Below, piece after piece: positions 1-6,944 of a DNA stretch of 34,252 nucleotides (position 1 is the first letter of the stretch; every line of letters begins with the position of its first letter). Below the pieces are notes generated by a model. That model saw only the letters and a program-made list of their open reading frames with translations. It searched no databases and had not been told where the DNA came from. This DNA comes from Thermoplasmata archaeon (GTDB taxonomy: Archaea; Thermoplasmatota; Thermoplasmata; Lutacidiplasmatales; UBA184): the NCBI GenBank assembly GCA_030039715.1, contig JASHVA010000054.1, positions 1-34,252 of the forward strand, read 5' to 3'. Both the position numbers and the translations under genes were made by a program.

Positions 1-1
1 C

Positions 2-661
2 GCGGCGGCGCGCGGAAAGCGCCGAGTGCGCGTCGTCTCCTGCAACACCACCGGCATCGCCCGGGCGGCGGCGGTGCTCCTGCCGCGCTGGGGCGTCGAG
101 CGGTGGGACGTGACGCTCGTTCGGCGCGCGGCGGATCCCGCCGAGTCGAAGAAGGGCCCGATCAACGGGATCGTCCCGTCGCTGCACATCCCGTCGCACC
201 ACGGTCCGGACGTCCAGACGATCTTCCCCGGGCTCCCGATCGAGACGGTGGCGGTCGTCGTGCCCACGACGCTCATGCACGTGCACGTGAACCACGTCCG
301 GCTGGCGCGGGCCCCGGCGGGGGCGGCGGAGATCGTCGACGCGTTCCGGAGCGCGCCGCGCTTCCGGGTCTTCGCCCCGTGGGAGCAGGCGGACGCCACC
401 CCTCAGGTGATGGAGTACGCCCGGGGACGGGGGATCGGCTTCGACGACCTGATGGAGAACGTCGTCTGGCAGGAAGGCGTCTCGCTCGAAGGGAAGGACG
501 CGTACTTCTTCCAGGCGATCCACCAGGAGTCGGTGACCGTTCCCGAGAACGTCGACGCGATCCGCGCGATGTTCGACCTCGCCCCGGACGGCCCGACCTC
601 CGTGGCCCAGACCGACCGCGCCCTGGGGATCCCGAACGGCGAGCGGGGGCGGGGCACCTGA
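2..661 (+). CDS. gap: Type II (archaeal) glyceraldehyde-3-phosphate dehydrogenase, C-terminal part
   Basis: This is the last 219 residues of the archaeal phosphorylating GAPDH, which interconverts glyceraldehyde 3-phosphate and 1,3-bisphosphoglycerate with NAD(P) in glycolysis and gluconeogenesis. The open frame runs through the left edge, so the N-terminal nucleotide-binding half (about 140 residues) lies outside the window. The catalytic cysteine is in SCNTTG, directly followed by the archaeal signatures KKGPIN and PSHHGPDV and, near the end, the TDRALGI helix. The length from the catalytic Cys to the end fits the family. The GTG at 26 lies inside the conserved domain and is not a real start. 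Its TGA (659-661) abuts the ferredoxin reading frame. The assignment is firm; cofactor preference cannot be read from this part. Confidence 0.95.
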   Translation, partial: AAARGKRRVRVVSCNTTGIARAAAVLLPRWGVERWDVTLVRRAADPAESKKGPINGIVPSLHIPSHHGPDVQTIFPGLPIETVAVVVPTTLMHVHVNHVRLARAPAGAAEIVDAFRSAPRFRVFAPWEQADATPQVMEYARGRGIGFDDLMENVVWQEGVSLEGKDAYFFQAIHQESVTVPENVDAIRAMFDLAPDGPTSVAQTDRALGIPNGERGRGT

Positions 662-1038
662 GCGCGGCGTCGAGCGGGCCCGCGGACGACCTCCCCGCCG
701 GCTCGCGGGATCCCGGGAAGGCCCGCCGTGCCGCCCAGGACCCGAAGCGGCCGGGCGAGCGCTGCCGCTCCGCGCCCGGCGCCTGGGTCCCGGTCATCGA
801 CCGCAATGCGTGCGAAGGGAAGTCGGACTGCGTCGCCGTCTGCCCGTACTCGGTCTTCGAGCTCGGGACGCTCACGGACGAGGAGTACGCGTCGCTCAGC
901 TACGTCGGCCGGTTGAAGGCGCGGCACCACGAACGGAAGACGTCGCGCACGCCGCTCGCCTCCGCCTGCCGCGCGTGCGGCCTCTGCGTCGTCGCGTGCC
1001 CCGAGGACGCTATCCGCCTCGTCCGGTCCGGCGGCTAG
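658..1038 (+). CDS. Dicluster (7Fe-type) ferredoxin with unclear start
   Basis: Electron carrier with two iron-sulfur binding motifs. The first is C-x5-C-x3-CP (NACEGKSDCVAVCP) and the second is a full C-x2-C-x2-C-x3-CP (CRACGLCVVACP), about 45 residues later. This is the arrangement of archaeal [3Fe-4S][4Fe-4S] ferredoxins of the zinc-containing (Zfx) group, which accept electrons from 2-oxoacid oxidoreductases. The histidine-rich Zn-binding N-terminal part of Zfx is not evident; instead there is a polar, Arg/Pro-rich leader of about 45 residues. Oddity: there is no ATG, GTG or TTG in this frame between the GAPDH stop and the first cysteine motif, although third-position GC stays coding-like throughout. 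The start given is a CTG overlapping the GAPDH TGA and is a guess. The protein could also be made by re-initiation or frameshifting from gap. Confidence 0.7.
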   Translation: MSAASSGPADDLPAGSRDPGKARRAAQDPKRPGERCRSAPGAWVPVIDRNACEGKSDCVAVCPYSVFELGTLTDEEYASLSYVGRLKARHHERKTSRTPLASACRACGLCVVACPEDAIRLVRSGG

Positions 1039-1073
1039 CGCGCTCGCTGCGCCGCCGGCGGAGCCGACCCCAA

Positions 1074-1084
1074 TTATCTTATAG
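1074..1084 (+). promoter_or_regulatory. TATA box of rpo7 operon
   Basis: An AT-rich stretch (TTATCTTATAG) stands out of GC-rich sequence and is centred about 27 bases upstream of the rpo7 ATG. This implies transcription starting at or next to the start codon (leaderless mRNA). Confidence 0.8.
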
Positions 1085-1107
1085 ACGGCCTAGCTCGCGC
1101 GCGGCGC

Positions 1108-1758
1108 ATGTACTATCTAGATCACCGTCGGGACGTCGTTCGGATCCCGCCCGAGCGGCTCGGGCCCGAACTCTCGAACGTGCTCACCGAGCTCGCCCAG
1201 CAGCAGTTCGAGGGGAAGCTCGTCGACGGCCAGAACCTCGCGGTCACGATCCGCGACGTGAAGCCGCTCGGCGAGGGGCACATCATCCACGGCGACGGCG
1301 GCGTCTACCAGGAGGTCGAGTACCAGGCCCTCCTCTTCCGGCCCGAGATCCAGGAGGTCGTCGAGGGTTCGGTCGTCGAGATCCGCAAGTTCGGCGCGTT
1401 CGTCCGTTTCGGCCCGCTCGACGGGCTCCTCCACGTCTCGCAGATCATGGACGACCGGGTGAACATCGACGAACACAACCAGCGCCTGGTCGGCGTCGAG
1501 TCGAAGAAGGACTTGAAAGTCGGCTACAAGGTCCGCGCGCGGGTCGTCTCGCTCTCGCTCTCCGAGATCTCCCCCCGCGACAGCCGTATCGGGCTCACGA
1601 TGCGCCAGCCGGCGCTCGGGCGGCTCGAGTGGATCCAGGAGCTGCACAAGAAGTCGGAGGAGAAGGGCGGGAAGAAGGGCGGGCCGCCGGCGGGCAAGCG
1701 CGCCGCGGCGAAGCCGGCCGCGGACGCGAAGGCCCCGGCGGCCACGGGGGCCTCATGA
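1108..1758 (+). CDS. rpo7: DNA-directed RNA polymerase subunit Rpo7 (RpoE')
   Basis: Stalk subunit of archaeal RNA polymerase, homologous to eukaryotic Rpb7; with Rpo4 it contacts emerging RNA and helps open-complex formation. The N-terminal tip domain (residues 1 to about 80, starting MYYLDHRRDVVRIPPERLG) is followed by an S1/OB RNA-binding domain (about 82-172) with VEIRKFGAFVRFGPLDGLLHVSQI. After residue 182 comes a lysine-, glycine- and alanine-rich tail (KKSEEKGGKKGG and on) that most Rpo7 proteins lack, giving 216 residues instead of the usual 180-190. It is first gene of an operon: its TGA overlaps the spt4 ATG (ATGA). The start is fixed by the conserved N-terminus and the TATA box at the leaderless distance. 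Identification is very secure. Confidence 0.97.
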   Translation: MYYLDHRRDVVRIPPERLGPELSNVLTELAQQQFEGKLVDGQNLAVTIRDVKPLGEGHIIHGDGGVYQEVEYQALLFRPEIQEVVEGSVVEIRKFGAFVRFGPLDGLLHVSQIMDDRVNIDEHNQRLVGVESKKDLKVGYKVRARVVSLSLSEISPRDSRIGLTMRQPALGRLEWIQELHKKSEEKGGKKGGPPAGKRAAAKPAADAKAPAATGAS

Positions 1759-1940
1759 TCAACCTCAAGGCGTGCAAGAACTGCAACACGATCACCGACC
1801 AGGCGAAGTGCCCCCGGTGCGGCGGGGAGACCTCCCGCGAGTGGCAGGGGTACCTCGTCGTGATCGACCCCGAGAAGTCCGAGATCGCCCGGAAGATGGG
1901 AATCCATGCCGCGGGCCGGTACGCGCTCCGCGTCAAGTGA
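1755..1940 (+). CDS. spt4: Transcription elongation factor Spt4 (RpoE'')
   Basis: A 61-residue zinc protein that pairs with Spt5 to make RNA polymerase processive. Two cysteine pairs, CKNC near residue 7 and CPRCGG near residue 20, form the zinc ribbon. The core WQGYLVVIDPEKSEIARKMG is the typical Spt4 strand-helix region (an IxDPxxSEIA-type motif), and GRYALRV is the usual C-terminus. The ATG overlaps the rpo7 stop by four bases and the downstream kinase gene starts 35 bases before its end, so translation is probably coupled. The Rpo7-Spt4 gene pair is conserved in many archaea, which supports both assignments. Confidence 0.96.
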   Translation: MINLKACKNCNTITDQAKCPRCGGETSREWQGYLVVIDPEKSEIARKMGIHAAGRYALRVK

Positions 1941-2475
1941 CGAGCGGGCCTGGTGGGTTCCGGAGTCGCTCCGTCCCACGCTCGCCGAGCGGTACGGCCC
2001 GGTCTACGCGGGCCCCGAGGCGGACCGACGGATCCGCGCGCTCGGCGTGTTCGCCACCTGCGGAGACCGCGTCACCGCCCGGGCGATCGAGCTCGGCCAT
2101 CTTCCGCTCGTCGGGATCGTCGACTACAAGACGCGACGCGAGGAGGAGATCCCGCGCGGCACGTTCGAGGCGCTCGCGCGCCGGCGAACGGTCCGGGTCG
2201 CGAACCCGCCCGGCTACCTCACGGAGGATCTCCGGAGCGCGGTCCGCAAGCTGATCGCGCAGGGCGGAGGTCTCATCGAGGTCGCCGGCGAGGAGGACAT
2301 GGGCTCGCTCGCGCTCGTCGAGGCGATGCCGGCCGGCTCGATCGTGCTGTACGGCATCCCGGGCGAGGGCGTCTCGTTCGTCCTCGCGGACGCCATCGCG
2401 AAGGAGCACGTGCGCCTCCTGATCGGCCAGCTCGAGCTGCGGCGGCTCCCCCGGACGAAGCTCCCCGCCCGTTAG
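1906..2475 (+). CDS. GTP-dependent dephospho-CoA kinase (DUF359)
   Basis: Likely catalyses the last step of archaeal coenzyme A synthesis, GTP-dependent phosphorylation of dephospho-CoA (family formerly DUF359). Recognisable blocks are GVFATCGDRVTARAIELG (about 47-64), the acidic IVDYKTRRE (71-79), VAGEEDMGSLALVEAMPAGS (126-145) and YGIPGEGV (149-156); the Asp/Glu residues in these blocks correspond to the family's catalytic acidic residues. At 189 residues it matches the family length. The only start candidate in frame is the ATG inside spt4, giving a 35-base overlap and a basic N-terminal leader. Its position behind spt4 is a common archaeal gene order, so it is probably cotranscribed with rpo7 and spt4. 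Confidence 0.88.
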   Translation: MPRAGTRSASSDERAWWVPESLRPTLAERYGPVYAGPEADRRIRALGVFATCGDRVTARAIELGHLPLVGIVDYKTRREEEIPRGTFEALARRRTVRVANPPGYLTEDLRSAVRKLIAQGGGLIEVAGEEDMGSLALVEAMPAGSIVLYGIPGEGVSFVLADAIAKEHVRLLIGQLELRRLPRTKLPAR

Positions 2476-2485
2476 GCGAACCGGC

Positions 2486-3271
2486 TCACGGACGGGCGGC
2501 GCGCCTCGCCCGGGCGGCGGTCGACCTCGACGCCCCTTCCTCCGTGCGGTCGAAGGCGAGCAACTCGTTGCCGTCCGGGTCGGCAAAGAGCAGCGTCCGC
2601 TCGCCCCACGGCTGTTGCTCGACGCCCTGGAGGATGCGAGCGCCCGCGTGGCGGAGGCGGAGCTCGAGCGCCGAAACGCTGTCGGTCTGGAAGACGATCC
2701 CGGTGCGGATCCCGAGACGGGCCTTCGTCTCGGAGTAGTGCGGCTCCCCCCAGTCCGGACGGGGGGCGATCAGCGAGATCGCCGTGGTCCCCGGACCGAG
2801 ACCGAGCTCGACGTACTGCTGGTCGGGGTCGTGCGAGAGGACCGTCAGGCCGAGCACCTCACGGTACCAGTCGATCGCGCGACGCTGGTCGCTCACGACG
2901 ACGGGGATCCGCTGGAGGAGCGTGAGGCGTCCGGCGCCGCGCGCCGGCGGCGGCTCCAGGCTCACGCCGGTGCCGGCGAGCGCCGGGCTCCACTCGAGGA
3001 GCTCGTACCGGCTCCCCGGCAGCGCCCGGAGCGGGTCGGCCCGCAGGACGCGCTCGGCCTCGGCCCGGTCCGCCGCCCGAAAGACGAGGAAGTCGCCGGG
3101 AGGCTCGACGAGCGGTCCGTGACCGACGAGCCGTCCGACCCGGTCGACGTGCTCGGTGAAGTCGCGTAGGGCGCGCCGGTCCGCCGCGGTCGACTCGGCG
3201 TCGACGGGCCGCCAGACGACGCGGAGGAAGAGGTGGCGGGGCGCGCGCCCCGGCCGGCGGGCGGCGGTCAT
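2486..3271 (-). CDS. YCII-like plus VOC (glyoxalase/bleomycin-resistance) fusion protein
   Basis: A 261-residue soluble protein with two different ferredoxin-like folds in tandem. Residues about 12-95 look like a YCII-related domain: HLFLRVVWRP at the start, an RxxxRDFTEHVDR helix, and VGHGPLVEPPGDFLVFRAADRAEAERVLRADP, the usual 'share-of-result' block of YCII proteins. Residues about 120-245 form a vicinal-oxygen-chelate domain: LLQRIPVVVSDQRRAIDWYREVLG and the closing ERTLLFADPDGNELLAF, in which the terminal Glu is the usual metal-ligand position. It may be a small-molecule dioxygenase, isomerase or binding protein; the substrate cannot be read. The C-terminal 20 residues are basic and low-complexity. 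It is convergent with the dephospho-CoA kinase gene (10 bases between stops) and divergent from Hsp20. Confidence 0.8.
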   Translation of the reverse strand: MTAARRPGRAPRHLFLRVVWRPVDAESTAADRRALRDFTEHVDRVGRLVGHGPLVEPPGDFLVFRAADRAEAERVLRADPLRALPGSRYELLEWSPALAGTGVSLEPPPARGAGRLTLLQRIPVVVSDQRRAIDWYREVLGLTVLSHDPDQQYVELGLGPGTTAISLIAPRPDWGEPHYSETKARLGIRTGIVFQTDSVSALELRLRHAGARILQGVEQQPWGERTLLFADPDGNELLAFDRTEEGASRSTAARARRAARP

Positions 3272-3340
3272 CGCGGGGGACCGTACGTTCCGGAGAAGTT
3301 AGAGGTCGCGACGGCCCGTCTCGAGAGTCGACTTTAGGTG

Positions 3341-3351
3341 CTATTATATAG
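3341..3351 (+). promoter_or_regulatory. TATA box of hsp20, inside a short dyad
   Basis: CTATTATATAG is one of the most AT-rich spots in the window. It forms an imperfect dyad (CTAT, three bases, ATAG). It is centred about 49 bases before the ATG, giving a predicted 5' leader of roughly 20-25 bases. Confidence 0.8.
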
Positions 3352-3380
3352 TAACGCAAACTTACACTTACCGTATTCCC

Positions 3381-3387
3381 TGAGGGA
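3381..3387 (+). promoter_or_regulatory. Shine-Dalgarno site deciding the hsp20 start
   Basis: TGAGGGAG lies 7-8 bases before the ATG at 3395. An in-frame start candidate further upstream (3338) overlaps the TATA box and would precede the expected transcription start, so it is excluded. Confidence 0.7.
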
Positions 3388-3394
3388 GAAGACG

Positions 3395-3883
3395 ATGACG
3401 AAGGAGATCCAGGAAGCAGAGAGATCGACCGACCCGTGGAGCGACCTCGACCGAGCGCTCGAGCTGACCCGCGCCCAGTTCTACCAGGCGTTCGGCCTGA
3501 GCCCGCTCGTCGCGGTCGGAACGGTCGGCCCGAACGGCACGCCGGCGGAGTTCCGCGCGCCCCGGCTCGACGTCGCGGACACCGGTAAGTCCTACAGGAT
3601 CGTCGCCGAGATCCCGGGCATCCCGAAGGAGCAGCTCGAGATCCGCGTGCGCGGCACGAACGTCGAGATCCGCGGCGAGAGCTCGAAGGACACCGAGGCG
3701 AAGGACGCCGAGTACGTGCACCGCGAGCGCACCTACGCCGGCTTCTACCGGAGCTTCGAGATGCCCGAGGCCGTCGTCGCGGCCGACGCGAAGGCGAAGG
3801 TCGCGAACGGCGTGCTCGAACTCGAGCTCCCCAAGGTGAACCCGACCCCGTCCTCGGACGAGGTCAAGGTCCCGGTCCAGTAG
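3395..3883 (+). CDS. hsp20: Hsp20/alpha-crystallin small heat-shock protein
   Basis: An ATP-independent holdase chaperone of 162 residues. The N-terminal arm (about 1-60) contains an amphipathic ARAQFYQAFGLSPLV-type segment. The alpha-crystallin domain (about 62-150) starts FRAPRLDVADTGKSYRIVAEIPGIPKEQLEIRV and includes the strand pattern VEIRGES, the loop REREYAGFYRSFEMPEAV-like region (here RERTYAGFYRSFEMPE) and NGVLELELPK, the A-x-x-NGVL signature. The tail lacks a clear I-x-I; VKVPV at the very end may take its place. The start is supported by a Shine-Dalgarno site and by the TATA box. The leadered, Shine-Dalgarno-bearing transcript differs from most neighbours and suits a gene that must be translated strongly on stress. 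Confidence 0.94.
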   Translation: MTKEIQEAERSTDPWSDLDRALELTRAQFYQAFGLSPLVAVGTVGPNGTPAEFRAPRLDVADTGKSYRIVAEIPGIPKEQLEIRVRGTNVEIRGESSKDTEAKDAEYVHRERTYAGFYRSFEMPEAVVAADAKAKVANGVLELELPKVNPTPSSDEVKVPVQ

Positions 3884-3900
3884 GACCGCCCACCCCTTCC

Positions 3901-3934
3901 GTCCCGGGCGCTCGGCGCCCGGGACCCCGATTTT
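3901..3934 (+). terminator. Hairpin plus T-run after hsp20
   Basis: A perfect 11-base-pair stem (3901-3911 with 3915-3925) closed by the three-base loop TCG is followed after five bases by TTTT (3931-3934). It begins 18 bases after the hsp20 stop. This resembles a bacterial-type intrinsic terminator. Archaea mostly terminate on T-tracts, so the hairpin may instead protect or process the 3' end. Confidence 0.65.
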
Positions 3935-3994
3935 CCCGCGGACCGCGGTACTCGCCTACAAGTATCCCCGCGCGACTTCCCGCGCGAGGCGACG

Positions 3995-4303
3995 ATGTTC
4001 TGCGCCCAGTGTGGCAAGGAGATCCCGTCCGGCAGCCCGACGTGTCCGGCCTGCGGCTACCTCGCGATGCCGCCCGGCCCGAAATCCCCGGGAGCCCGCT
4101 CGTTCGAGGACGCCGTCGGCGAGGTCCGGCGGGCGGCCCAGGAGCTCGCCCGGACCGCGGCGGACCTATCGAAGCGGGCGGGAACCGAGGCGAAGAAGGC
4201 GGCGCGGGACCCGGCCGGAACGGCCCGACGGGCGAGCCGCAAGGCCGCGGACGAGCTCGACCGAGCGGCCCACGAGGTCGAACGGATCCTGAGGGACCTC
4301 TGA
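3995..4303 (+). CDS. Zinc-ribbon protein with long amphipathic helix
   Basis: A 102-residue protein of unknown role. Residues 1-24 are a zinc ribbon (MFCAQCGKEIPSGSPTCPACGY: C-x2-C-x10-C-x2-C). After a Pro/Gly linker, residues about 36-102 are highly charged and Ala-rich with repeated pattern VRRAAQELARTAADLSK / AGTEAKKAARDPAGTARRASRK, likely one or more long amphipathic helices or a coiled coil resembling LEA/apolipoprotein-like sequences. No membrane segment is seen. A TATA-like CTACAAGTAT lies about 35 bases upstream, and GAGG shortly before the ATG may be a weak ribosome site. It could bind nucleic acid, membrane surface or a protein partner; I do not recognise a family. Confidence 0.75.
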   Translation: MFCAQCGKEIPSGSPTCPACGYLAMPPGPKSPGARSFEDAVGEVRRAAQELARTAADLSKRAGTEAKKAARDPAGTARRASRKAADELDRAAHEVERILRDL

Positions 4304-4356
4304 GCGTCGCCGTCGTGCCGCTAAGGGACCGCTCGATGCGATCCCGCTCCCGGGAA

Positions 4357-4366
4357 GCGTTTAGCC
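4357..4366 (+). promoter_or_regulatory. TATA-like box of OB-fold gene
   Basis: GCGTTTAGCC is centred 28 bases before the ATG at 4389, the spacing expected for a leaderless transcript. The sequence is a weak match. Confidence 0.5.
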
Positions 4367-4388
4367 CCGGGGTGCCTCCCCGCGCGGG

Positions 4389-4697
4389 ATGACCGAGGGC
4401 GTTCCGCCGCGCACGTTCATTTCCGACCTGCGGCCGGGCCGCGTCGCCACGTTCGAGGCCACGGTCGCCAAGCTGGAGGAGCCCCGGGAAGTTCCGCAGC
4501 GGACCGGGGGCACCACCCGGGTCCGGCGGGGAACCCTGCGGGACGGGACCGGCGAGATCACGCTCGTCTTGTGGGGGCGGGAGGTCGACCTCGTGGTCGA
4601 GGGCGACCCGGTCCGGATCGTCGAGGGCTGGGTCAAGGAGTACAAGGGCCGTCCCGAGGTCTCGCTGGGGCGGACCGGTCGGCTCGAGAAGCGGTGA
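4389..4697 (+). CDS. Single OB-fold nucleic-acid-binding protein
   Basis: A 102-residue protein that is essentially one OB fold of the tRNA_anti/RPA-like type. FISDLRPGRVATFEATVAKLEEPREV forms strands 1-2, RRGTLRDGTGEITLVLWGREVDLVVEGDPVRIVEGWVKEYKGRPEVSLGRTGRLEK the remainder. The pattern 'L-R-D-G-T-G-E-I-x-L-x-L-W' is characteristic of archaeal RPA and SSB-type OB domains. It lacks the zinc finger and second OB domain of replicative RPAs, so it is more likely an accessory single-stranded DNA- or RNA-binding protein. The following membrane-protein gene starts six bases after its stop, suggesting cotranscription. Confidence 0.8.
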   Translation: MTEGVPPRTFISDLRPGRVATFEATVAKLEEPREVPQRTGGTTRVRRGTLRDGTGEITLVLWGREVDLVVEGDPVRIVEGWVKEYKGRPEVSLGRTGRLEKR

Positions 4698-4703
4698 CGG
4701 TCG

Positions 4704-5216
4704 GTGACCTGGGACAACTTCTTCAGCGCCGAGGTCGGGGCGGCGGCGGCGCTCGCCGGGCTCATCTTCGTCGGGATCTCGATCAACCTCCAGCGGATCC
4801 TCGCGCTCCCGATGATCGTCAATCGGGCGTTCCAGGCGCTCTTGATCCTGCTCGCGATCCTGGGCGTCGAGTCGATCCTGCTCGTCCCGGACCTGAGCAC
4901 CGAGGACGCCGGGCTCAGCGTGCTCGCGGTCGGGCTCCTCCTCGTCATCGCGATCAACGTGCTCGAGGTCCGCAGCTGGAGAGACACCGCGGCGAATCTC
5001 GACAAGCTCGTGGCGCAGCACCCCGCGAACTACCGGGGGCTCCTCGCGCAGCACACCGTCGAGATCCAGCTCCCGTCGGCGATGATCCTCCTGGGCGGGG
5101 TCTTCCTCGTCGTCGGGAACTCCTGGGCCCTCTACTGGTTCGTTCCGGCGACGCTCGTGAGCTTCCTGCTCGCGATCGGCGAGGCCTGGGTGATCACGGT
5201 CGAGATCCTGCGGTAG
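4704..5216 (+). CDS. Four-helix membrane protein of unknown function
   Basis: A 170-residue integral membrane protein. Four hydrophobic segments are visible: about 8-26 (AEVGAAAALAGLIFVGISI), 43-62 (ALLILLAILGVESILLVPD), 70-87 (GLSVLAVGLLLVIAINVL), and a C-terminal pair within 123-165 (PSAMILLGGVFLVVGNSWALYWFVPATLVSFLLAIGEAW). The opening 'FFSAEVGAAAALAGLIFVGISINLQRIL' is shared by a family of uncharacterised small membrane proteins. The GTG start lies six bases behind the OB-fold gene. The 3' end overlaps the convergent MFS gene by 23 bases. No catalytic motif is seen, and no function is assigned. Confidence 0.75.
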   Translation: MTWDNFFSAEVGAAAALAGLIFVGISINLQRILALPMIVNRAFQALLILLAILGVESILLVPDLSTEDAGLSVLAVGLLLVIAINVLEVRSWRDTAANLDKLVAQHPANYRGLLAQHTVEIQLPSAMILLGGVFLVVGNSWALYWFVPATLVSFLLAIGEAWVITVEILR

Positions 5217-6798
5217 CGAGCCCGACCGTCTCCGTCACGGGCGGCTCGGCGGCGGAGGTCGCGGCGACGTCGGAACGGGTCCCGTCCTCCGCGAACGTGT
5301 AGTTCCGCAGGAACGCGGCGAGGATCCCGCCGACGAGGGTGAGCAGCGCCCCGACGCCGAAGATCCAGTGGAACGCGCTCGCGCTCGGGAGCACCACCGT
5401 CTCCCCCGGGCCGACGAGGTAGGCGGCGGTGAAGCTCGCGAGGATCGAGGCGACGAGGACCGGCCCGATGCTCGCGCCGAGGTCCTGGAACATCTCCATC
5501 ATCCCGGTCTGGATGCCGGTCTCGCCGCGGCGGCTCGCGAGCACGACCATGTTGGTCGCCGAGATCAGCATCGCCACGAGCCCGACGAAGATCGGGATCG
5601 GTGTCACGAGGAGGTTCGTGTACGAGTGGCCGAAGGCGAGCACGAGCAGGTAGCCGACGGTGGCGAGCGCCGCGCCGAGGATCATCACCGGCTTCGGACC
5701 GAACCGGGTGATCGCGCGGCCGACGAACGGCGCCGCGACGAGCATCGACATCGTCGTGGGGAGGCTCAGGACGCCGAACTCGAAGATCGAGCGCCCGAGG
5801 CCGACGATCGGGGTCTCCACGAGGATCGTGAGCCCGACGAACCCGAGGAAGATCGAGATGCCGATCAGCAGCGCGGCGAAATAGCTGATCGCGAGGTTCC
5901 GTTCCCGGAATCGCTCGAGCCGGACCATCGGGTCGGCCGCGGTCTCTTCGCGCAGGTAGAAGCCGACGGCGAGCGCCGCGGAGATCACGAACAGTTCGGG
6001 CACGCCGATCGGGACGGGCCCGAGGTGGGCGGCCGCGAGCGCGCCCCAGCCCCATGCCGGGGCCTGGGAGAGCCCGAGGAGCAGGGTCGCGAGCGCGCTC
6101 CCGAGCAGCGCCGCGCCGGGCACGTCGAGCCGGACGGCGAGACGGTGCTGGGACTCGGGGAGGATGAGGACCGTCATCGCGACGATCGCGACCGCGAACG
6201 GGATGACGAGGTGGTAGGCGTCCTGCCAGCCGTACGTCTGGATCACCCAGGCGCCGCCGAAGAGGCCGAGGGCGGCCCCGATCGCGAACATCGCCGCGAT
6301 CAGGCCCTGCGCCTGGGCGACCTGGGCGGGCGGGAGCTCCTCTCCCACGAGCGCGAAGGCGAGCGGGAACATCGCGAGCCCGACGCCCTGCACCCCGCGG
6401 GCGGCGATCAGGAGGTAGACGGCGTCGAGGCGGGAGAGGCCGGCCATCGTCGCGATCTGCGGCGTGAATCCGGTGATGGCGACCGCGACCGAGTACAGCC
6501 CCAGGACGACGAGGAGGATCCGCTTCTTCCCGTAGATGTCGCCGAGCTTCGCGAAGAGCGGGGTGGTCGAGACGCCGACCAGGAGGTAGGCCGAGACGAC
6601 CCAGGCGATCGTGGTGTACGGCACGTTGTCGTAGAACGCGACGAGCGTGGGGAGCGCCGGAACGAGCATCGTCTCGACGTAGTTCACCATCAACGCCGCG
6701 GCGGCGAGCACGAGCAGGATCGCCGCGCCGCGACGGGCGGCGACCGGTGCGGCGCTCTCGGCGACGGGGGAGGTCGGGTGGGCGGTCGCGGTGGCCAT
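5194..6798 (-). CDS. MFS drug/solute exporter, DHA2-like
   Basis: A 534-residue major-facilitator transporter, probably a proton-driven exporter of drugs or metabolites. The length and hydropathy suit the 14-TM DHA2 (EmrB/QacA) group. The first TM (about 27-45) ends in VNYVETMLVPALPTL, a variant of the DHA2 'D1' motif with N and E in place of the more usual residues. Motif A is LFAKLGDIYGKKRILL. The central LLIAARGVQGVGLAMFPLAFALVGE block is the RxxQGxGxA/motif C-adjacent signature. The ATG at 6798 is preceded by a GGAGAG ribosome site, and a longer start at 6918 would add a hydrophilic, low-complexity stretch. It is divergent from an Lrp-like regulator (146 bases apart), a common regulator-target arrangement. 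Substrate unknown. Confidence 0.88.
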   Translation of the reverse strand: MATATAHPTSPVAESAAPVAARRGAAILLVLAAAALMVNYVETMLVPALPTLVAFYDNVPYTTIAWVVSAYLLVGVSTTPLFAKLGDIYGKKRILLVVLGLYSVAVAITGFTPQIATMAGLSRLDAVYLLIAARGVQGVGLAMFPLAFALVGEELPPAQVAQAQGLIAAMFAIGAALGLFGGAWVIQTYGWQDAYHLVIPFAVAIVAMTVLILPESQHRLAVRLDVPGAALLGSALATLLLGLSQAPAWGWGALAAAHLGPVPIGVPELFVISAALAVGFYLREETAADPMVRLERFRERNLAISYFAALLIGISIFLGFVGLTILVETPIVGLGRSIFEFGVLSLPTTMSMLVAAPFVGRAITRFGPKPVMILGAALATVGYLLVLAFGHSYTNLLVTPIPIFVGLVAMLISATNMVVLASRRGETGIQTGMMEMFQDLGASIGPVLVASILASFTAAYLVGPGETVVLPSASAFHWIFGVGALLTLVGGILAAFLRNYTFAEDGTRSDVAATSAAEPPVTETVGLATAGSRP

Positions 6799-6944
6799 GG
6801 TCTCTCCATCGGGCCGGGGGATGTCAATCCCGCGGCCGGAGCGCCCGTCGCGTCGCGCCGCGCGGACCCCCTCCGTGTCCGTTTCTTGCGACCGGGCCGT
6901 CACGGTCGGAACGCTCAAGCGCGCGCCGCCTCCTGCGCGGGGCC

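Noticed and set aside
379..1038. GTG at 379 as start of the ferredoxin
   Set aside because: It would overlap conserved GAPDH sequence by 280 bases and add a Gly/Arg-rich antisense-like leader.
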